Source of the DNA: Cepaea nemoralis
Lineage: Eukaryota; Mollusca; Gastropoda; Stylommatophora; Helicidae
Assembly (NCBI GenBank): GCA_014155875.1
Contig: JACEFZ010003413.1
Coordinates: forward strand, 98,208-162,207
Reading direction: 5' to 3'
DNA: 64,000 nt
This document shows, in pieces, positions 1 to 12,238 of the stretch (positions are counted from its first letter, which is position 1; the number at the start of each line of letters is the position of its first letter). The position numbers were made by a program, and so were the translations under genes. The notes beneath the pieces are model-generated. The model had not been told where the DNA came from. It saw only the letters and a program-made list of their open reading frames with translations, and did no database searches.

Positions 1-480
1 GGTGATCCAGCATTCTTCCATTGCATACTCTCTCTTTTGCTGTTCGGCTCAAAGTGGTAACACCATGATTCATCGCCTGCCACTATGCGAAAGAGAAATG
101 CATCATCCTCCACTCTGTAACGCAGCAAGTGGTTCAAACATCATTCCATGCGTTCCTCTTTTTTTGGTGGTCGGTCAATATCCGTGGTACCGACTGTGAA
201 CACACCTTCCGATATTGTAGTTTCTTAAGAACAACATTTTGAATTGTCCCAACTGACACATCAGGTTCTTTTGCTAGCGAACGTATGCTTCGACAACGGT
301 TCATGTGTGCTGCTGCATCAATTTTGGCTATGTTTTTTTTTTCTGTTGCAACAATATGCGCTTGACCCGGCCGTCGAAAATCTGTCGTGAACTGACGTCC
401 TTTCCGAAACATTCGTGCCCAGTCTGTCACTGTTGTCTTCGACACACATTTGTTACCGTACGCTGCCTGCATTCTTCGAC
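1..480 (-). mobile_element. Mariner transposase remnant, N-terminal half
   Basis: On the minus strand, from about 482 down to 1, the reading resembles the DNA-binding half and the start of the catalytic domain of a Tc1/mariner transposase. It shows a helix-turn-helix stretch (MQAAYGNKCVSKTTVTDWAR), a second HTH ending in YRKVCSQSVPRILT, and the first catalytic aspartate in a GDESW motif near 60-75. A frame change and a stop-laden linker make it non-functional. The window edge cuts off the catalytic C-terminal part. At about 481 the sequence switches abruptly to unrelated repeat DNA, so the 5' end is missing. It aligns with the fuller copy at 8953-10303. Confidence 0.8.
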
Positions 481-1774
481 ACATATATAAACACGACAGA
501 AAGGAGACAAATACACAGATATATACATAGAGGTGCGCGCGCGCGCACGCACACATACACACACACACATATACACACACACGGGTACAGAACGTGGGCC
601 GAATTGTAGAGACCATGTGTTGTCAATGCAGCATGATCCCCTCTCTCGTCTTGCCTAGTTTACCCCAGAGGAAATGCAACACCAATACATCTAATAGTAA
701 ATGTATAAATAAACAATGTTTGCATATCCTTTACAGGACATCGCTGTCAACATCAGCATCTTTCAGCTGATTGTTGATTTCTTGGCAAGATTACGCTCAG
801 TAGTTTGCCATTGATTTCTGAGCGGCCGGCTCACATACCCCGTAAGTTACCGATGTGATTGGAACCACTGCTGATTCTAACCGTCGTCACGTTACCTAGG
901 AGAGTATACGAGATTACGGAGAAAAGTCGCTAACCTCTAGGCCAGGAAGCCGGCAGTAACTGTATAGTAACTCACAAACAAAACTGGTTACTCACATCGG
1001 AAGAGGACAGTCACAATTTGGCTTATCATGAGACTGAGAAAGCTTGAGTATGTCGTCACAACGGGAAAGTTGGAGGGGGTGAGAAGCTGGGGAAACCAAG
1101 AGAGAAGTTACTGGACAGTTTCACTTCACGGCATGGAGAAATTTCATTATCATTAACGATTGGCAGAACAGGAAGCAGAAGGTTGTGAACAGTCAGGATG
1201 ACCCCCCCCCCCCCCCCCCCCCCAACCGTATGGAATATTACAACAGAAAGTGCGATCAATGGCAATTAGAGATGTATACAGAAACAGAAAGACTAACATA
1301 TTTATAAACTGACCGACCAGTCAACCGAATGACCGACTGACCGACCGACCGACACTGAAACCTACGTACATTTAAATGAAGTTATACACTTATTCAAAAA
1401 ACTCCTAGGATTCTCCCTCTCCACCCCCGCCATCTCTATTTATAACGACGAAACAACCGTCGATGGCATAACAAGATGTACAACTCGGCTAATCCCCCCC
1501 CCTCCCCCCGACCCCACCCCCACGTCCCACGTGATGACTACATCATTATTGTATGGCCCCGTACTTTGAATATTAGTTTGGCAAAAACGGCTCCTCTTGT
1601 CAACTGGCCGAATCTCATTCCAGGTTGTGTGACTCCCGTGTCCTACATCAGCTCTGGCCTCTGGGCACCTGCTCCTCCACAGTCTGGACCATTCCCATGT
1701 CTCCTCCCTCCAGGTTTAATTATCCGTCCATTCATATTCCCATCTTGAATCAGTTAAAGAAATATTGTGCTCCC

Positions 1775-1775
<1 letters not shown>
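481..1775. repeat. Duplicated block, copy A (non-LINE part)
   Basis: This segment is a diverged copy of 11774-13995. Shared landmarks are the ACACATATATAAA start, the CA tract (540-585), the text around GGGTACAGAACGTGGGCC, a SINE-A copy, GACC-rich repeats (1310-1350) and the TCTCCCTCTCC to CATCTCTATTTATAACG stretch. It carries a poly-C run at 1201-1223. Copy B is longer because LINE-J sits inside it. No coding capacity was recognised. Confidence 0.75.
721..962 (-). mobile_element. SINE-A copy (inside duplicated block A)
   Basis: tRNA-derived SINE read on the minus strand. The tRNA-like head lies near 880-960 and has an A-box-like CTGGCCTAGAGGTTAGCGAC and a B-box-like GGTTAGAATCAGC. The family body GGCAAACTACTGA...CTGAAAGATGCTGATGTTGAC follows, with a conserved end reading CCTGTAAAGGATATGCA. 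The same copy exists at 11997-12238, so it inserted before the duplication. Confidence 0.7.
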
Positions 1776-1823
<48 letters not shown>

Positions 1824-1828
1824 TAGAC

Positions 1829-1922
<94 letters not shown>
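1776..1922. repeat. GACA/GATA microsatellite (LINE-B tail)
   Basis: (GACA)n passes into (GATA)n over about 145 bp. In copy B the same tract directly follows the LINE-B C-terminus on the minus strand, where it reads (TATC)n. I therefore infer that it is an expanded LINE-B 3' tail. Confidence 0.75.
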
Positions 1923-1923
<1 letters not shown>

Positions 1924-4165
1924 AATCAAATCAAATCAAATCAAATCAACTTTATTAGGGTCACAAATTGGGCACGCAGGCCGTCTTACTTTCGGCCCTT
2001 CCAATCACTCGTCTTTCATTCATCAAGAGCATTATACATTTACATACGAAGAAAAATAAACATTGTGAAATGAATGTTGTAAACATAAACAAGGCAAATT
2101 ACCATGTTATGAGGCCATCTCCCACCTACCCATACATCACCCCACCCACACACACACCACCCACCTACCCACACACACGCACACCAAGGGACACATACAT
2201 ACCCCACCAACCGACATCCCCCTTCCGCACATCCCCCACCCACACACTCTCCCCTCACCTGTTCCCCCAAAGAAAACACACTCGCCACCCAAAACATTCC
2301 CCCACCAACCCACACATCTCACGCCCACCCACATACACATCCTAACCCACACATCCTCTCACCATCCACACCTCAAACCACCCATCCCGCAGCCACATCT
2401 CCATTGACCACATATTCACCACCCACGCACACAATTTTCCCTCCCCCTCCAACCCACACATCGCACATCCACTCACACATCCCCAAACCATACACACACA
2501 TCCCCATCAACTGACATCTCCCTACCCTCCCCCACACACACACAACTCCCTAACCACCCATACATCCCCAATCCACTCACACACACACCCCACCACCCAC
2601 ACATACATCCTCCACCCACCCATACATGCCTTAACCCAATCCCCCACTACACAATCCCCCACCCGCACATCACATGCATCCCCTACCACGCAACATTCGC
2701 AACCCACGCACCGCACACACACATATCCCTCACCAACATATCCCACACCCACATACCACCACACATCCCCACCTACACACCACACACATATCCCCACCCA
2801 CACCCGCACAATATTCCCACCCACACCCACACAGATACCCTTACTCATCCACCCCACATACCCCCACCCACACACCACAAAAATCCCCCATCCACACACA
2901 CATACCTCACCCACACAATATACCTAACCAACACACCACACACCTCTCCCCACCCACACACACAATCCCTACCCGTCCACCAACACACACTCACTCACGC
3001 ACACATCCTCCACTAAGCACCCACACACCCCCAACCAAACATCTCTCGATCACAATACCCCTACCCACACACATCCTCTACCCACTCACGCATCCCACCC
3101 CGACACATACACATCCCTCACCCACCTACACATCCCTAAGCCACTCACACATCCCCACCCACACATTCCTCATCCACGCACACATCTCCCACCCAAAAAC
3201 CCCATACTTCCCCCAACCCACCCCACCCATACACACATTCCCCGCACCCATCACACACATCCCTCACACCACATACTATCCCCCACCCACACACATATCC
3301 CCACCCATACCAAACCCCACCCCCACCCCCAAAACCATGCACACATCTCCACCAACACACCGCACACATATCTCAAACCACACACCATACACTTTCCCCA
3401 CCCGCCCTTGCATCCTCAATCCACCAAAACAATCCCTACCCACACAACCCCGCCACCCACACATACTTCCTCAAACCCCCACACATCACCACCCACATAA
3501 ACACACCCCCCCCCACACCCTCCCATACACATATCTTCCCACCCATACACACACCCCCCAAACCCCCATTCCCACACCCCTACTTTCACCCCCACACATC
3601 CCACCAACACCCAAAAATATCCTACCCAAAAAAACCCACAAAACCCCAACCCTCAAACGCATACCCCCCCCACACATCCCCCACCCACACATATCCCCAC
3701 ACTCACACACTCACACCTCCTCACATCTAGACCATACAAAATGTCTCACGTTCGCATTGAAACTAGTATGAAAACTCCCACACTTTATTTCCACACCATA
3801 CACTGACAATTGTCATGAGCAGTCTCAAAAAAATGTTAAACATGGAGAAAAATGATGTGTACAAAAAAAGTATGTGACGTAAACAGTGATGCTCCCACGA
3901 CAGAGATACACACAGAGAAAGCCACACACACACACAAACACACATCACACACACAAACATTTACTCTCACGCTCACTCATTCTGTCCTCTCATTCACACT
4001 CACTGACTCTCCTCACTCAAACTACAGTAATGTACATAGTTTATATTGTACATGATAAAATCAAAAGATATTTAACTGATAATATGACAGATGAGAATAC
4101 ACAAACATATGGATTCGCGTGTTACATAACATGCGTGTTACATGACATGCATCTGCTCAGCTCTC

Positions 4166-4227
<62 letters not shown>

Positions 4228-4695
4228 GTATTCTTTCATATACACACACTAACACGCATGCGCCGCGCTCACACACACACACACTAACACATCAACTCTC
4301 GAACTGTCTCACTCTCACACACACAATCCTTCACACACACACTCACTCTCTCAATCACACTCTCTCACACAATATACAATACGCATGAAAGCATGCACGC
4401 ACGCACACACTCCCGCACTCACTCTCACACATACACGTACGAATGCATGCACTGACACAATTCCCCTACCATTTATCGCTCAATCACTCTCTCCACACAC
4501 ACGCACGCACGTGCGCACACACACATTCACTCTCTCACTCTCTCCTGACACCCCACTTTCTCTCTCTCTCTCTCTCTCTCTCATCTCCTCTCCTCTCTCT
4601 CGTCTCTTCTCTCTCTCTCTCTCTCTCTCCCCACGCACACACATATATAGTGAACAATTACAGTTAAACAATTATAATGAACGATCATAATGAAC
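1923..4695 (-). mobile_element. LINE-C 3' end with expanded 3'UTR
   Basis: Minus-strand 3' end of a non-LTR element. The terminal segment 1945-2125 is shared with 31548-31700 and 44690-44850. On the minus strand it ends with CCCTAATAAAGTTG, a polyadenylation signal, followed by a (TTGAT)n tail at 1923-1950. Segments 3835-3900 and 4015-4290 match 31695-31755 and 32955-33200. Between them lie huge simple repeats: CCCACACA-type (2115-3720), CT runs (4162-4228, 4560-4629) and CA/CT blocks. There is no coding part. The element ends at about 4695, where LINE-B sequence resumes. Confidence 0.75.
2115..3720. repeat. CCCACACA-type minisatellite
   Basis: About 1.6 kb of degenerate 9-12 bp units such as CCCACACATCC, almost free of G on the plus strand. 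It lies in the LINE-C 3'UTR; a short version is at 46346-46620. Its long reading frames are a by-product of low complexity. Confidence 0.9.
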
Positions 4696-7375
4696 CACCT
4701 TCGACCTTACCCTCTAGCATGCTTTTTATAAGAGTGTTGCGTATTTTAACGTTGCAGAAATATTTCACTTGCCTCTTGTATTTCTTTCACCAACTTGTTT
4801 TTTTTCATTTCCAGTTTATCTGGAACCTTTGTATTCGATTGTTTTATTTTTCATGAAATACGAGATTCTCTTCTGTATATCAACATCTCCAGGGTCTCTA
4901 TTCGACTTTCTAATTGCGTGTTCGTTGCCCAGGCTTCCGCGACTTATAATAGTGTTATCAGTTATCAGTTATCAGTTGGGTTATCTTCGTTGCACTCCGG
5001 ACATGTCCATAGGTGCTCAGATCCTCCCCCCAGCATATGCATCAGCGTCCGGTGGCTAATAGTGCCAGTTCTGTGTTGGTTGACGAGGCACTTTGTTTTC
5101 CCGATGTACCTCTCGCGTCTGGCTGTGCCGATTCTTACTCCCAGGTCTTTCATCCTGGACAGCGATGTGGAATCATTGACGTCAAAGTCCTCTGTTCTCG
5201 CCATATCTTTAAGGACGTTAGTGACATCGGCACGATCCATGGGCTGGCCATCTACAGGGGGTGCAGAGCCAGCCAGTTTGTCAGCTCGTTCATTTCCCTC
5301 GACTCCCGCATGTCCCGGGACGAAGATGAAGGTGACTTTACGGACAACAGACTTCCGCAGCGATTCAGTCCACTGTCTACGTACAGATCCAGCTTCGACC
5401 TTCTGAATCATGCTCATTGAATCACTTAGTACACACACGTTGGTATAATGCTGTGATTCCAGCCATATGAAAGCCTGTGTAACTGCCATCACCTCCATCG
5501 TCATGCCTGCTCGTGGTCATAGAGTGGGCACCACTGGATTCTTGAACGGTTCGGCCCGCTGAACGGGCTGTAAATGCCCACGCACTTCTCTGCTGCTTTA
5601 CAACAGATCCATCTGTATAGATGAGCACTTCGGGGCTATCTGAGTGTTCATAGATGAGCGCGTTAACCTCTGCATTGACAGCGGCAGGGTTCTGCTCTCT
5701 GCACCGTCTGTCGAGTGTGATAATGCAGGAGAAAGTGCACTTAAAGGCTGGAGGCACCGGCACCCATTCGTTGCCAGGGTTGATACTGGTAAGACTGCAG
5801 ACCTGTCTGACGACATCTTCCGCCCGACCCATCCATGATTTGCCCCTCTTTAGCCTGTCACCCTTTTCTCTGAATATAGCGTCATGCAGAGGGTGCTGCT
5901 CATCTGCATTTATTTTTAAGTATGCACGAGCTCTCCAGATCTTAATCCTGTGTTCCGTTGTCGGGAAGTCAAGGAGGTATCTCATTGCTACACAGCTGGT
6001 GTCTCTCGTGCAGCCCAAAATGATGCGCATGGCTTCGTTTTGTACCTTTTCAAGTCTTCCAATCTGTGTAGGGCTGACAGTGAGGATGGCCAGGGCATAC
6101 TCGATGCGTGAAAGTACAAGTCCTTGGAACAGAAGTATTAGCAGTCTTTGCTCGATATTGGCAGTCGCCATGACTCTCATTGCTGACAAACCTTTTCGAG
6201 CCTTCGTTATGACATAATCGACATGATCTCTGAAGGACAGGCTACGATCAAGCCTCACGCCAAGATATGTCATTGACTGGGTTCTACTCAAACTGCTCCC
6301 ATCCATTCTTTCTGCCGGCAGGTCTGTTTTCACAATCTGGTTGTTTAGTGAGAACCATGTAACCGTTGCCTTTGCAGGGTTGACAAGGGCAACGGCATCA
6401 GCACACCATTATAATAGTGTTGAATATACATAACATTTGACAATTCTCATTTTGCACCCATTGTAACTCTTTCTAGATACTGATTTCATGCTGTTGAAAG
6501 CTTTTTTGGTCATTCCTATTCTCTTTTTGATTTCTGTTTCATTTCTGCCATAATCTGTTGTTGCATATCCAAGATAGGAGAAACTTGTTATTTGTTCTAG
6601 TTTCTCACGTTTTCTTTGATGCTCATTGATGGCCTTTACTGTCCACTACTAATTATCATAGTTTTCATTTGTAGGATGCAAATATCTAAGCCACACTCTA
6701 CACTGTGCCTGTTTACTTCTTCCACTAGGTCTTGTAACTCTTGCTCGCTTTCTGCTAATAACACGGTATCATCAGCATACCGAAGATTGTTTATGATTCT
6801 TCCATTGATGTTAAGTCCGTTCAGTTTGACTTGTTTACAAATTCTTTCTGTGTATATGTTGAAGAAACTTGGGGACAACACGCATCCCTGCCGTACTTCT
6901 CTGTTTATCTCTATAGGTGACGAATAGTTATTTCCGCATCTAATAGACGCCACTTGTTCCCAGTACAAGTTACTAATAAGTCTGATGTCCTTTCCGTCTA
7001 CTCCTATATCTTGAAGACACGCAATTAGTCGTTCATGTTGTACTCTATCAAATGTTTTCTTTTTGTGTATAAAACATAGATATATATTTTTCTGACCGTC
7101 TGTATATTTTTCAACCTACATCCTCAAACAGATAATTGCTTCTCTGGTGCCGCTGTGTTTGCGGAACTCTAATGGTCTTCAGCTACTTCCTCATCTAGTT
7201 TCTGTTGAATTCTTTCTTGTATGAGCTTGAGGAGTTTCTTTGCTATATGGCTCATTAAACTAATAGTTCTATAATCCTCACAATCAACAACTTTTGGCTT
7301 CTTGGGTTGTGCGATGAGAATGGATGTTTTTAAATCCTTGGGGGTGAACCCAGTATTATATATATATATATATTG
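4696..7375 (-). mobile_element. LINE-B copy A, reverse transcriptase remnant split by LINE-A
   Basis: Non-LTR reverse transcriptase on the minus strand, in two pieces (7375-6409 and 4956-4696). The order is: fingers-type text (SLMSHIAKKLLKLIQERI, about 7290-7215); a frame-broken stretch; then 6968-6636 with REVRQGCVLSPSFFNIY and the catalytic RYADDTVLLAES; then a thumb region (KKRIGMTKKAFNSM, about 6530-6490) and ETLEM...YRRE in the lower piece. Several stops and frameshifts make it dead. LINE-A occupies 4957-6408. Copy B (14108-15830) has the uninterrupted site. An AT tract at 7352-7374 marks the upstream end. The clade was not determined. Confidence 0.8.
4957..6408 (-). mobile_element. LINE-A, 5'-truncated I-like retrotransposon with RNase H
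   Basis: Minus-strand insertion of 1452 bp flanked by a perfect 13-bp target duplication TTATAATAGTGTT (4944-4956 and 6409-6421). The protein begins inside the reverse transcriptase (NPAKATVTWFSLNN, then TYLGVRLDRSLSF and a thumb region, 6405-5700). An RNase H domain follows with YTDGS, then EVMA, LSDSMSM and PGHAGVEGNERADKLAG, and a Cys-rich end (TCPECNEDN). One frameshift near 5512 separates the two frames (5422-6333 and 4965-5504). The rest is open, so this is a relatively young copy. The 3' tail is a short (GATAACT)n repeat at 4957-4977. RNase H after RT is typical of the I superfamily. Confidence 0.85.
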
Positions 7376-7870
7376 GTGTCAGGTCTTAGTCGATAGATGA
7401 GCTACGTATAACAGTAGACGTACTACCTGGTTTTTGTTAGCGCTGAACGTTGGGCGGGGCCCTTTCCAAACCTGACACCCCACATTGTGCCAAAGGCTTC
7501 GGGGGGGAAGAGCGCAATTGGGGGGGGTAAAACCTTCCCTGGTGCGAGGAAATGCAAGCTAAAACAAAAAGTCATGGCAGGGCAGACCCAGGCCCTAAGC
7601 CTTGTTGGCGACTGGCTAGGATCGAAGCTCCGACAGGCGGCAGTTAGAGCATTGCTTTTCTGATCCGGCGCTTCTGCGCTTGTCTTTTTCCAGATGTAGG
7701 GGGGGTTTTCCTTTCCCCTGGAGTAAAAATAGGCAGGCGAGAGAGGGTCTGCTGCATGGGCAACACATGATCTCTTTTTTTTTAGCCCACTTTGTGCTAT
7801 GGAGAGGCAATAACTCCATCCCTGTCTTAACTGGTCTCGGGAAACCAAAACGAGAGGCAAATGTTACGGG
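7376..7870. repeat. Repeat R7 and flank
   Basis: 7376-7430 is unassigned. The part 7680-7830 (TTTTCC...CTGGAGTAAA, GCATGGGCAACACA, TTTGTGCTATGGAGAG) matches 59395-59491 plus 60119-60150 and lacks the 613-bp insertion found there. Two frames of 102-145 codons cross it, but none resembles a known protein. Confidence 0.5.
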
Positions 7871-8835
7871 TTTAATCCCACACATATCTTGCTGCTGTTT
7901 CCTTATGGATATTAACAGTTTCAATTATCGATGTAATTTATTTTTAATTACTGCTATCCATTTTACAATGTTTTCTTTCGGCGATCGTCGTTGAGCAGAT
8001 GAGATCATACACTAGAGCATACATTAATGAATCAAATTAAGAGCCATAAACATGCCAGAGAATACGGTCCCTAATGCTATCTTAGCATAATCTTTACATA
8101 TTCTGCAATCATTAAATAATACTTTAATGCCGTGACGTTACCGGTTAAGCGTTCATTGCTTCATTTTATTAATAACTGCAGAAGGTAACTGCCTGACGTA
8201 ATTACCACCCTGTGATAGCACGGGAGATATAATTCATTATAAATTTTCACTGTTTAACCCATTTGATTAGACAGGGAATCAATCATTATCACATAAAAGT
8301 GGAGTAAACCATCGACTGCCCACGGTTTCACAGGTACGCGAATAAATCCATGGTGGTTATTTAAATATATTCCATAGCGAAGAAAACATGATTTCCATAA
8401 ATAACCTGATAAAAGATAGCCATTAACTTAATAGTGTGGCCATGAGCGGGTGAAAATAAGGCCAGCGAAAGTTGTGGGAGTTTGTGTGATTTAAGCTCAC
8501 AGAGAGATAGGAATGACTAACCCAGCACACTGAACCCCACGATTAAACCTATTCACAACCAACCAAGGTGTTGAGATCAAGAACTTCTTGGGTGAGAGTA
8601 TAACACACCACGTTGAAATGTCGAACGAGTCTCATTCAAGCCATCTGGCAACAAGAACGAGTTCATCCTGGAGGGGAATAACATGGACTTTGGTTCAAGT
8701 CAGCTGCTCTTTATTCCGCAGTCCACAGTTGTAAGAAGAAGGATATACGTAAATTCTTGAATATCATCTATTGTCTGAAAAGACAGCTGTTGTTCAGTAA
8801 TAGATTTTGAGAAAATAAAGCTGTTTAAATGTGAT
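7871..8835. other. Unassigned intergenic DNA
   Basis: I see no repeat family, convincing ORF or RNA gene here. Base composition is moderately AT-rich. It may be single-copy host DNA. Confidence 0.4.
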
Positions 8836-8952
8836 AGTATATATCTATATATTTTATATATATATATAATTATCTATATATATATATATATATAGTATTA
8901 TACTATATCTATATATATAATATATAATATATATACATATATAATATATATA
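8836..8952. repeat. TA-rich microsatellite, left flank of mariner
   Basis: Interrupted (TA)n. Together with 10304-10383 it looks like one TA tract split by the mariner insertion. Confidence 0.8.
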
Positions 8953-10303
8953 GGGAACGTTCATATGAAAGCCGTTTCCAATGGCTTTATTACAAAAGCA
9001 TGAAAGAAACATAACAGGTTGGGTAGAATTAAACAAAAGCAGTCATTTTGAATGAAGTATGGAATTATGCACCATGGGTTGTCAGAGAAGTAGCCGTAGC
9101 ACTCAGGCAAGCATCCCATTGCTTAGGTAGGCGGCGAATGTCGTCCGCAGAAAGGATTGTGGTTGCTAACTGAACCAAGTTTTTACCGCGTTTCATTACG
9201 TCTGCACTGTGTGAATCGTTGCCCCGTGAGAGTTTTTTTTTTTAGAGTCCGAACAATGAAATCACTGTGACAAATCAGGACTATAGGCTGGGTGTTGCAG
9301 AATTTCTCACTTCGTCCTTGCTAATGCTTCCTGCGCAATCTTTGCGCATGCGGACGAGCATTATCGTGCAATCCAAATCACCCCGGGGGCGAGAAAGCAG
9401 GCCGGGTCGTTTATTTCTTGATGGATTTCTGCAGCTTGTCTAGTGTTTGTCCAAGTAGTGGGTAAGGTTGATGTTCACCAGGTTACTTTAAAGTCGGCCA
9501 ACATAGTCTCAAGGTAAAATAAATGCGCTCACATAACCTTAATAACCTGTTACTTGAATGTTTTATCACATTTGGTGATCCAGCATGCTTCCATTGCATG
9601 CTCTCTCTTTTGCTGTTCGGCTCAAAGTGGTGAACCAATTATTCATCGCGTGCCACTATGCGAAAAGAGGAAATGCATCACCTCCACTCCATAACGCGCA
9701 AGTGGTCACACATAAATCAATGCGGTCCTCGTTTTGGTGTGGTCACAACCGTGTACCGGCTGTGAACACACTCCGATATTGCAGTTCTTAAGAATAACTT
9801 TTGAATTGTCCCCTGACACATACATTCGATTGCTAGCGAACGTAGGCGTTCGACAACGTTCATCTGTCTGCGCATCATTTTTTGGCGATGGTGGTGTTTT
9901 TCTGTTGCAACAATATGCGCTTGACCCGGCGTGCGTAAAAATCTGCGTGACTGACGTGCCTTTTCCAAACATTCGTGCACGGTTTGTACACTGGGGGGAG
10001 GGGTTGGTTTTAGACACACATTTGTTACCGAAGGCTGCTTGCATTCTTCGATGAATGTCCACTGGTCGACATTCTTCAAATGAAAGAAACTGAATCACCG
10101 CTCTTTGAGCTTCTTTGGACGGATTTCGATCAACCCGGCCATTTTCCTCAACGGTCAGAAATAGAACCTATGCTTCATGGGATGATAAGCACGTGCTCTT
10201 TTATTCATTGGTCGGTACTTATCACATGACCATGATATGATAATGTTCAACGTACGCAATTACGTGCGGTTGCGGCACGAACGGATTTCAAATGAACGCC
10301 ACT
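8953..10303 (-). mobile_element. Full-length degenerate mariner transposon
   Basis: 1351-bp element with matching terminal inverted repeats of about 28 bp. The left end is GGGAACGTTCATATGAAAG; the right end, read inward, is AGTGGCGTTCATTTGAAAT. Each end is preceded by TA (8951-8952 and 10304-10305), the mariner target duplication. The transposase is on the minus strand. HTH regions lie at about 10060-9720, then VARDE and HFEPNSKRESMQWK (about 9650-9575). A decayed second motif (HDNARPHA-like) is near 9340-9390 and a YSPDLS-like third motif near 9255-9300. The C-terminus DDIRRLPKQWDACLSA lies at 9150-9090. Many frameshifts and stops make it inactive. It shares ancestry with the copy at 1-480. 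Confidence 0.85.

Positions 10304-10383
<80 letters not shown>
10304..10383. repeat. (TA)n microsatellite, right flank of mariner
   Basis: About 80 bp of nearly pure TA dinucleotide immediately after the mariner right terminus. Confidence 0.95.
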
Positions 10384-10388
<5 letters not shown>

Positions 10389-10538
10389 CAATTAGTTATA
10401 GGTTCCTAACTGTTTTTTTTTCTTTTAACACCATGTATTGAAGGCATTCAGGTGAATACTGCCCCACCTCCCAAACGGGCAAACGGGCAGGAGGATACTC
10501 GGTACCATAGACGCATCAATTAACGGAGTCTTAATACC

Positions 10539-11006
10539 ATGAGAAAGTTCATGGAATCTGGAAATGTTCTGCTTGTGTTGAGGGAGAGTGAGGGGGAAGA
10601 TTTGCAGAATGGAAAGCCACCATCCTGCAGAACTATTTTGGTGGAGCACAAAATAAACCTTGCAGCCGTGTTCTGGCTGCTAGCACTGATAAACATCCCA
10701 GAGACGCGACACGAAGCGTGGGCAAGAAGAAGTTGAAGCAGCGGTCTGTGATCAAACCCTGTGTCAAGGTTTACATACCTCATGCCAACATATACTGTTT
10801 GGACATCAACTTTGACAAAAAAGTGAAACCAATGGTTTCCCGTAGTAAATTTGAATAACGAAGACCCAGACAATTGAATGTACGATTTATTGCCTACAAT
10901 GATGATGATGAAACCAGGAAATACATCGTGCAATCTATTTTTGAAAAAAAAAATGTTGTTATCAAGGATATGTTCAAAGATCATGGACACAAGAAAAAGG
11001 CAGGAA
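10539..11006 (+). pseudogene. Processed pseudogene of ribosomal protein eL27
   Basis: Translation from the ATG at 10539 (MRKFMESGNVLLVL) matches the start of eukaryotic large-subunit protein eL27, which begins MGKFMK-GKVVLVL. After a frameshift near 10590 the similarity continues in another frame: GRFAEWKATILQNY, then RVLAASTDKHPRDATRSVGK, KKLKQRSVIKPCVKVY and DINFDKK (10595-10823). About 125 bp of foreign sequence containing a stop follows. The same frame then resumes with VIKDMFKDHGHKKKAG (10951-11005), before repeat R5 replaces the C-terminus. The coding order is continuous with no intron, so a retrotransposed mRNA copy is the simplest origin. The functional protein is a small ribosomal component of about 135 residues. 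This copy cannot make it. Confidence 0.8.
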
Positions 11007-11095
11007 GGGAATGTAAACACAGAAGCCACACAAAATATGCTGCACAATTTATTGCCTGACATATTTCGCTGCATCTCGGCAGGTGCATACGACAC
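11000..11095 (-). repeat. Repeat R5 copy
   Basis: Shares GCAGCGAAATATGTCAGGCA followed by ATAAATTGTGCA (minus strand) with 50850-50890, 52596-52665 and 62055-62100. The AATAAA inside suggests the 3' end of a retroelement or SINE. Confidence 0.6.
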
Positions 11096-11773
11096 TTATA
11101 TATCACATATAGGGGATCAATGAATAATACTTTAGCTGAAACAATTAGAACATATTACATAGTGCTACATTGTTTTGGGCTTATGTGTTTAGGTCCTTTA
11201 AGGACATACATCGATGAGAAGGGAAATCAAAGCCACATTTGACGAGAGATGTTGTTGTTTTTTTTTTTTTTTAGAAACTGAGATAATATATTGTACTTGA
11301 AATACATTTTACGAATAAACGTTTGAATAAACGTTATACAACTCCAAGAAATAAGCAAAAATGTAATCCATACGTGGGGAGGGACGTGAAAAAAAGTGGG
11401 CGTGGTTTTGGTAAATGGGTTACTCTACCATGCCCAAGAGTGTCCCGTAGCCTAGCAGTAAAACCTTACTTTTCCATTCATAAGGGATGACCCTAACTCG
11501 CCAGCTCAATATGTGTTAGGGTGAATTCTCACAGATAATGGACCGAACGAGCACATCGTGCTGGCTGCGTTCAACATTTGATGCATATGTTGTGACCTAT
11601 ACCGACGGTTGATGTTGGGGATTGGTGGCAGCTAACATCAGTTGATGTATAGAGCTAATTGAATGAGTATTGACGGACATTCATATTATATAAACATAGT
11701 AGAATGTAGATGACATGGTAAACTTAGATACACGCAGAAGAAGCTCCTAGAAACACAAACAGATAACAAGTAC
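11096..11773. other. Unassigned DNA
   Basis: Holds a poly-T run (11255-11272) and otherwise no feature I can support. Confidence 0.4.
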
Positions 11774-11996
11774 ACATATATAAATGCGACAGAAACGAGA
11801 CAAATACACGGATATATACATAGAAGTGTGCGCGCGCACGAACACACACACACACACGGGTACAGAACGTGGGCCGAATTGTAGAGACCATGTGTTGTCA
11901 ATGTAGCATGATCCCCTCTCTCGCCCTGCCTAGTTTACTCCAGTGGAAATGCAACACCAATACATCTAATAGTAACTGTATAAATAAAACATGTGT

Positions 11997-12238
11997 GCAT
12001 ATCCTTTACAGGACATCGCTGTCAACATCAGCATCTTTCAGCTGATTGTTGATTTCTTGGCAAGATTACGCTCAGTAGTTTGCCATTGATTTCTGAGCGG
12101 CTGGCTCACATACCCCGTAAGTTACCGACGCGATTGGAACCACTGCTGGTTCTCACCGTCGTCACGTTACCTACAAGAGTATACGAGATTACGGAGAAAA
12201 GTCGCTAACCTCTAGGCCAGGAAGCCGGCAGTAAATTT
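11997..12238 (-). mobile_element. SINE-A copy (inside duplicated block B)
   Basis: Counterpart of 721-962 with the same body and the same A/B-box-like head. It differs by scattered substitutions. Confidence 0.7.

Noticed and set aside
2674..3771. 365-codon plus-strand frame
   Set aside because: Composition is His/Pro/Thr only, dictated by CCCACACA repeats; no protein signal.
4965..6333. A host RNase H or reverse-transcriptase gene
   Set aside because: Target duplication, truncation and a tandem tail show it is a retrotransposon insertion.
10520..11095. 191-codon minus-strand ORF
   Set aside because: It is the antisense of the eL27 pseudogene plus repeat R5.
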